From CAXMPK01 sp964195405 (GTDB taxonomy: Bacteria > Actinomycetota > Acidimicrobiia > Spongiisociales > ZC4RG35): DNA of 8,921 nt. The position numbers and the translations under genes are program-made. The stretch lies in assembly GCA_964195405.1 (NCBI GenBank), contig CAXMPK010000292.1:1-8921 (forward strand). The letters are read 5' to 3'. The notes below the pieces were generated by a model. That model saw only the letters and a program-made list of their open reading frames with translations, was not told the origin of the DNA and did not search any database. This document shows, piece by piece, positions 5,848-8,921 of the stretch (position 1 is the first letter of the stretch; every line of letters begins with the position of its first letter).

Positions 5848-8220
5848 TCATTGTTTGGACATGGTGTGACGAGCTTCAGCTTCAGCGTCTCTGACAGCGT
5901 GGCCTGACAGGTCGAAAATGACCGATTTGATTGTGCCGCCGAATCGGTATGGGGGCTTATAGCTCTCATGATCGACACTGTCGCCGTAGTCGTACCCAAT
6001 GCTCATCCCTTCGGCGGAGAAAAGAAGCGGAACCGTGACGTCCATTTCGACCTCCCCCACAGTGGTTCCGTTGAGGAAGAGCCTGCCTATTCCAGGCGAT
6101 CCGTTGCCTTGCCGAATGTCAGGCTCTCCTGTCACCTCGAACGTGTAGACCACCGTCACGTCCCCTTCCGGGACGCCGTCGGCAGAGTCGATTCGGAACA
6201 TCTTCCGACCCAGATAGTTGTAGACGTAATGCAGTTCCCCATCTTTTATGAAGAGGGAGTAGCCCCCGGTATGCGCCCCTGAAGCCACGATGACTCCGTC
6301 TACTCCGCGAGTTGGAATGGTCAGCTCGGCTTCAATGACATGGGACCGGTTGTAGATCAACGGCTGGCTCAAGAACGGTACAGGTGAACCTGGGAAGTAG
6401 ACATACCGGTCCCTTGGAGCCGTGGTCTGAGGGCGAGGGAACCCAAACCGCTGAGCAACCGTGCCTTGTAGCGGCAGCACGTTGTGTTTTTCAGCCTCCG
6501 TCCACCAGAGAGAAATCATCTCCTGCAGTTTCTCGGGATGCTCCTCTGCGATGTCATGAGCTTCAGCCGGGTCCTTGTTCAAATCGAAGAGTTGCCAGGT
6601 CCTCTCCAATTCCTCGAGGTCGGCCTTGGTGATCGGGTCTCCGAACTGGTGGCCGTTCTGTGCGCCTGTCGCATAGTCGGGTCCGGGCCAGCCACACTCG
6701 GCCCTCCAGCCGTCTTGGTAGATGGAGCGGCATCCGAACATTTCGAAATACTGCACCTCGTGGGCTGATTCTGAGTTTGGGTCGTCGACGGTGTTGGCGA
6801 GGCTGACTCCCTCGATGGGGTCCTGGGTCACCCCGTTGATGGTCTCGGGAGGGTCTATGCCAAGCAGATCGAGGACTGTGGGCACCATGTCGATGGCGTG
6901 GCCATACTGATGCCGTACCTCTCCCCGACTTTCGAATCGAGCAGGCCAGGAGATTGCGAACGGATCAGTGGTTCCACCTCGGAACGTTTCCTTTTTCCAC
7001 CTGCGGAACGGCGTGTTTCCGGCATGGGCCCAACCCCATGCGTAGTGGTTGTACGTCTCGGAACTACCCAGCTTGTCGAGCATTGACAGGTTGATTTCGA
7101 GGCTCTCCGGTTTGAAGTTGAAGAAGTTGTATTCGTTCAGGCTGCCAACGTCTCCACCCTCTGGGCTAGCACCATTGTCCGAGATGAACATGATCAACGT
7201 GTTGTCGAGCTCCCCAATCTTCTCGAGGAAATCGAGGACCCTCCCAAAGTGGTGGTCGGTGAAAGACTGGAATCCTGCATACACCTCCATCATCCGGGTG
7301 TAGAGCCCTTTCTCTTCATCTGATAAGCCATCCCATTCCGGCACGTCGGGATCTCGAGGAGAGATAGCCACATCGTCCCTGAAGATTCCGAGCTTCTTCT
7401 GGTTGGCGAATACGACCTCGCGATAGTCATCCCAACCCATGTCGAACTTCCCGTCATACTTGTCCGCCCACTCTTTGAAGATGTGATGTGGAGCATGTCC
7501 ACACCCGGTGGCGTAGTACAGGAAGAACGGCTTGTCCGGTGCGTTCACATGGGCGTCGCTTATGAAGTGGATGGCTTTGTCCGCCAAATCGGCCGACAAG
7601 TGGTAACCGTCCTCGGGGGTTGCTGGTGGATCGACAGAATGGTTGTCATAAGTCAGGTCGGGATACCACTGGTCAGTCTCACCAGGCAGGAATCCATAGA
7701 AACGTTCAAATCCTCGCCCACTCGGCCAAGTGTCGTATGGCCCCGCTGGAGTTGCCTCGGTAGCGACACTCAAATGCCATTTGCCGACGGCGTAGGTGTT
7801 GTAGCCCTGATCCTTCAAGATCTCGGCCAGAAAGCCATGCTCAGAGGGCACGCGACCGTTGTAGCCCGGGTAGCCCGTTGACCACTCACTGATCGAACCC
7901 AGACCGCTCGAATGGTGATTGCGTCCAGTGAGAATGCACGCACGGGTCGGAGAACAGAGACCAGTTGTGTGGAAGTTTGTGTAGAGGACGCCATTGTCAA
8001 TTATCCGCTGGAGATTGGGTGTCTCTATCAGACCGCCCCAAGGGGACAATTGCCCAAAGCCTGTGTCGTCGAGGACGTAGAACAACACGTTCGGAGCGTC
8101 TGTAGAGGGCCGCGCCGGAGTGGGCCAGGCTTCCGTTGAATCCTCGATGGTCTTCCCAATCACACCAGGAAATTCAGTACCTGGCGGGTACTCGACAAGC
8201 TCGTTCGCAGGTTTGCTCAT
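5848..8220 (-). CDS. Formylglycine-dependent arylsulfatase (type I sulfatase)
   Basis: A 790-residue sulfatase that hydrolyses sulfate esters with a formylglycine made from cysteine. Numbered from ATG 8220: metal-binding D51-D52 in VLDDTGFGQL, the modification motif C89-SPTR with LTGR at 97-100, GKWHL with K147 and H149, H242 in GCGHAP, D348-N349-G, and a Lys near 409 in PFRRWKKETFRGG. All expected active-site residues are present. After about residue 600 comes a beta-rich C-terminal domain common in long bacterial arylsulfatases. No Sec, Tat or lipoprotein signal is visible, so a cytoplasmic enzyme is likely. ATG 8220 is preferred over GTG 8226 because AAGGAG (8234-8229) is 8 nt upstream of the ATG. 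The gene fills the space between two head-to-head IS30 remnants; no sulfatase-maturating enzyme is in the window. The natural substrate cannot be read from sequence. Confidence 0.94.
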   Translation of the reverse strand: MSKPANELVEYPPGTEFPGVIGKTIEDSTEAWPTPARPSTDAPNVLFYVLDDTGFGQLSPWGGLIETPNLQRIIDNGVLYTNFHTTGLCSPTRACILTGRNHHSSGLGSISEWSTGYPGYNGRVPSEHGFLAEILKDQGYNTYAVGKWHLSVATEATPAGPYDTWPSGRGFERFYGFLPGETDQWYPDLTYDNHSVDPPATPEDGYHLSADLADKAIHFISDAHVNAPDKPFFLYYATGCGHAPHHIFKEWADKYDGKFDMGWDDYREVVFANQKKLGIFRDDVAISPRDPDVPEWDGLSDEEKGLYTRMMEVYAGFQSFTDHHFGRVLDFLEKIGELDNTLIMFISDNGASPEGGDVGSLNEYNFFNFKPESLEINLSMLDKLGSSETYNHYAWGWAHAGNTPFRRWKKETFRGGTTDPFAISWPARFESRGEVRHQYGHAIDMVPTVLDLLGIDPPETINGVTQDPIEGVSLANTVDDPNSESAHEVQYFEMFGCRSIYQDGWRAECGWPGPDYATGAQNGHQFGDPITKADLEELERTWQLFDLNKDPAEAHDIAEEHPEKLQEMISLWWTEAEKHNVLPLQGTVAQRFGFPRPQTTAPRDRYVYFPGSPVPFLSQPLIYNRSHVIEAELTIPTRGVDGVIVASGAHTGGYSLFIKDGELHYVYNYLGRKMFRIDSADGVPEGDVTVVYTFEVTGEPDIRQGNGSPGIGRLFLNGTTVGEVEMDVTVPLLFSAEGMSIGYDYGDSVDHESYKPPYRFGGTIKSVIFDLSGHAVRDAEAEARHTMSKQ

Positions 8221-8249
8221 GGACACCGCTCCTTAAAAGATTTCGCACG

Positions 8250-8278
8250 ACCATAGTTCCCGTTCATACCGCACATAA
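8250..8278 (-). promoter_or_regulatory. Possible sulfatase promoter overlapping the IS30 end
   Basis: On the minus strand TTATGT (8278-8273) and TATGGT (8255-8250) are separated by 17 bp, with the ribosome site AAGGAG at 8234-8229 downstream. The -35-like box lies inside the terminal repeat of IS30 copy 2. The -35 match is poor (2 of 6), so this is tentative; the start codon is only 48 bp from the IS end, so any promoter must lie in or near this stretch. Confidence 0.3.
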
Positions 8279-8305
8279 CGGCTGTGATTTCAGGGGGTCG
8301 TTGCA
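8269..8305 (+). repeat. IS30 copy 2 terminal repeat (IRL)
   Basis: Begins CCGCACATAA and ends TCAGGGGGTCGTTGCA; 31 of 37 positions match 4824-4860. It is oriented inward to the right, so with copy 1's IRL at 5760 it frames the sulfatase gene. Confidence 0.75.
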
Positions 8306-8343
8306 TCACTCTTCGGTGAGAGTTGTGGTTTCTCGATGAGGAG

Positions 8344-8485
8344 ATGTGGGTGTCCCACGAAACCACATATCAGTCGTTGTTCATCCAGCGAAAAGGATCT
8401 TTACGTAAAGAAGTTGTGGCGTTGTTTGTGTCGTTCTTGGTCTGGGCGGAGTCTGCTCAGCCCCGTCTTAGATACGCGTTGGTAG
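8344..8485 (+). pseudogene. IS30 transposase internal fragment
   Basis: MWVSHETTYQSLFIQRKG, followed by SLRKE (8344-8412), is the conserved block around the middle of IS30 transposases, equivalent to MWVSHETIY in copy 1 but continuing into residues that copy 1 has lost. After GAA 8410-8412 a +1 shift would continue as LWRCLCRSWSGRSLLSP up to TAG 8483-8485; that extension is tentative. The N-terminal half and the whole catalytic region are missing, so the fragment is non-functional. A + strand open frame 8323-8529 covers it but its ends have no family resemblance. Confidence 0.7.
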
Positions 8486-8525
8486 CCGGATACGGCAAGG
8501 AGAGAGCCGCCGACACTTTCCCCGA

Positions 8526-8813
8526 CTAGGCAGTTTTGGGGGCTCGATTTTGGAAGTGCCACCCGCCTCGTAGCAGGCTGCTTACGTCCCCGAGAAAGGC
8601 CAAACCCAGCCAAACCCAGCCAAACCCCAACACCTTCCCAGTAGGCGCAACCGCCACCCAAACAAGAGTGGTGGCAGGGAGGAATACGAAGCCGAGCACC
8701 GGCACCCAGGCCATTTCAAAGGCCGACTGCCACCGGGCTGTGTCAAGGAGCCACCACAGGACGATCGCCGCCCTTGTGCTGAAGAACAACACGATTATGA
8801 ATAGACATCCCAA
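8526..8813 (-). CDS. Small three-helix membrane protein of unknown function
   Basis: A 95-residue hydrophobic protein starting MGCLFIIVLFFSTRAAI. Helices are likely at residues 4-24, 36-56 and 61-76, with Trp-rich stretches (VLWWLL, GWVWLGL) and an FLPATTLVWV segment, ending in a short polar tail. I recall similar unnamed small membrane proteins of actinobacteria that begin MGCLF and share the FLP-TTL segment, but know no function for them. The start is TTG 8813-8811 with only a weak ribosome site (GAG close by), so the true start is not certain. The gene is on the minus strand, with no partner gene visible before the window ends. Codons for residues about 62-72 consist of a 10-bp tandem repeat. 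Confidence 0.6.
   Translation of the reverse strand: MGCLFIIVLFFSTRAAIVLWWLLDTARWQSAFEMAWVPVLGFVFLPATTLVWVAVAPTGKVLGFGWVWLGLAFLGDVSSLLRGGWHFQNRAPKTA
8600..8628. repeat. 10-bp tandem repeat, about 2.9 copies
   Basis: CCAAACCCAG is repeated twice exactly (8600-8619) and then continues as CCAAACCCC (8620-8628). It lies inside the small membrane protein gene. The unit is not a multiple of three, so gain or loss of one copy would change the reading frame of the last third of the protein. Confidence 0.7.
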
Positions 8814-8856
8814 AGCTCGCAGGACATTAGTGAAATGTCAGGCGGCGAGGAGCGTA

Positions 8857-8885
8857 TTGACCCCCGTGCGTCGCTTGTCTACATG
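8857..8885 (+). promoter_or_regulatory. Candidate promoter for a gene beyond the right edge
   Basis: TTGACC (8857-8862, five of six consensus bases) is followed after 17 bp by TACATG (8880-8885), a weak -10. It points right, out of the window, and away from the small membrane protein gene. The -10 is covered by a perfect palindrome. Confidence 0.4.
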
Positions 8886-8893
8886 GTGTAGAC
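8877..8893. promoter_or_regulatory. Palindromic operator overlapping the -10
   Basis: GTCTACA-TGG-TGTAGAC is a perfect inverted repeat with 7-bp arms. The TACA...TGTA core resembles sites of BlaI/MecI/CopY-type repressors, though their spacers are commonly two bases. Its position over the putative -10 suggests repression. The regulator and target lie outside the window, so the assignment is inference. Confidence 0.5.
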
Positions 8894-8921
8894 CAGGGTG
8901 TCTTCAGCTGCCCCAACGAAG

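Larger units (their letters stand above)
8269..8485 (+). mobile_element. IS30-family remnant, copy 2
   Basis: A second, heavily deleted IS30 element in the opposite orientation to copy 1. Its left terminal repeat is at 8269-8305 and is followed by the leader GCATCACTCTTCGGTGAGAGT (8303-8323). About 20 nt later the sequence jumps straight to the middle of the transposase (8344). No right-end repeat is visible, so 8485 is only the last point with possible transposase coding. Between there and 8525 I see nothing recognisable. Confidence 0.7.

Noticed and set aside
8401..8661. Minus-strand 86-codon frame overlapping the IS remnant and the small membrane protein
   Set aside because: It mixes unrelated regions, and the other frame (8526-8813) has coherent membrane helices and a family-like start.
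8852..8870. TATTGACCCCC looked like the right end of IS30 copy 2
   Set aside because: Only the TGACCCCC core matches the IS terminal repeat; the flanks do not, and accepting it would put an unrelated membrane protein gene inside the element.
1..8921. CRISPR array, toxin-antitoxin or phage-defence system
   Set aside because: No regularly spaced repeats, no cas-like or paired small toxin-antitoxin genes were found on either strand.

Overview
The window looks like a chromosomal segment of an actinomycete (Actinomycetota). Evidence: a 30-residue bS22-type ribosomal protein, an actinobacterial PAC2-family protein, promoters consistent with leaderless translation (TAnnnT boxes 6-7 nt before ATG), and moderately GC-rich sequence. 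The IS30 type and PAC2 sequence would fit an Acidimicrobiia-like lineage, but that placement is an inference from memory.

Left part (1-4510, all + strand). The 3' end of a small Cys/His protein gene (2-187) is followed by two hairpins, the second a likely terminator (301-330). Then comes a metal-homeostasis operon: a MerR-family regulator (388-789) behind a perfect 10-bp-arm palindrome, a CopZ-like copper chaperone (809-1018), and a CopA-type Cu(I) P-type ATPase ending at 3203. A PAC2-family protein (3238-4071) and a CopD-like four-helix membrane protein (to 4510) follow. In the expected scheme the regulator senses metal, CopZ carries Cu(I), and CopA exports it. Two genes (copA and the CopD-like gene) have no ATG/GTG/TTG between the upstream gene's stop and their own conserved domain, and both are offset +1 from the upstream frame.

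Middle (4510-4823). A GC-rich hairpin at 4519-4542 probably terminates transcription from both sides. The tiny bS22 gene lies on the minus strand (4550-4642). At 4781-4820 sit two related inverted repeats spaced 22 bp apart, which look like a double operator with no known owner.

Right part (4824-8921). Two decayed IS30-family copies lie head to head: one on minus (4824-5760, transposase with two frameshifts and a large internal deletion) and one on plus (starting 8269, mostly deleted). Between their left ends lies exactly one gene, a 790-residue formylglycine-type arylsulfatase (5848-8220, minus), so the unit resembles a relic composite transposon with a single cargo gene. The right edge carries a small three-helix membrane protein (8526-8813, minus) containing a 10-bp tandem repeat, and a promoter-like sequence overlapped by a perfect palindrome (8877-8893) that would drive a gene beyond the window.
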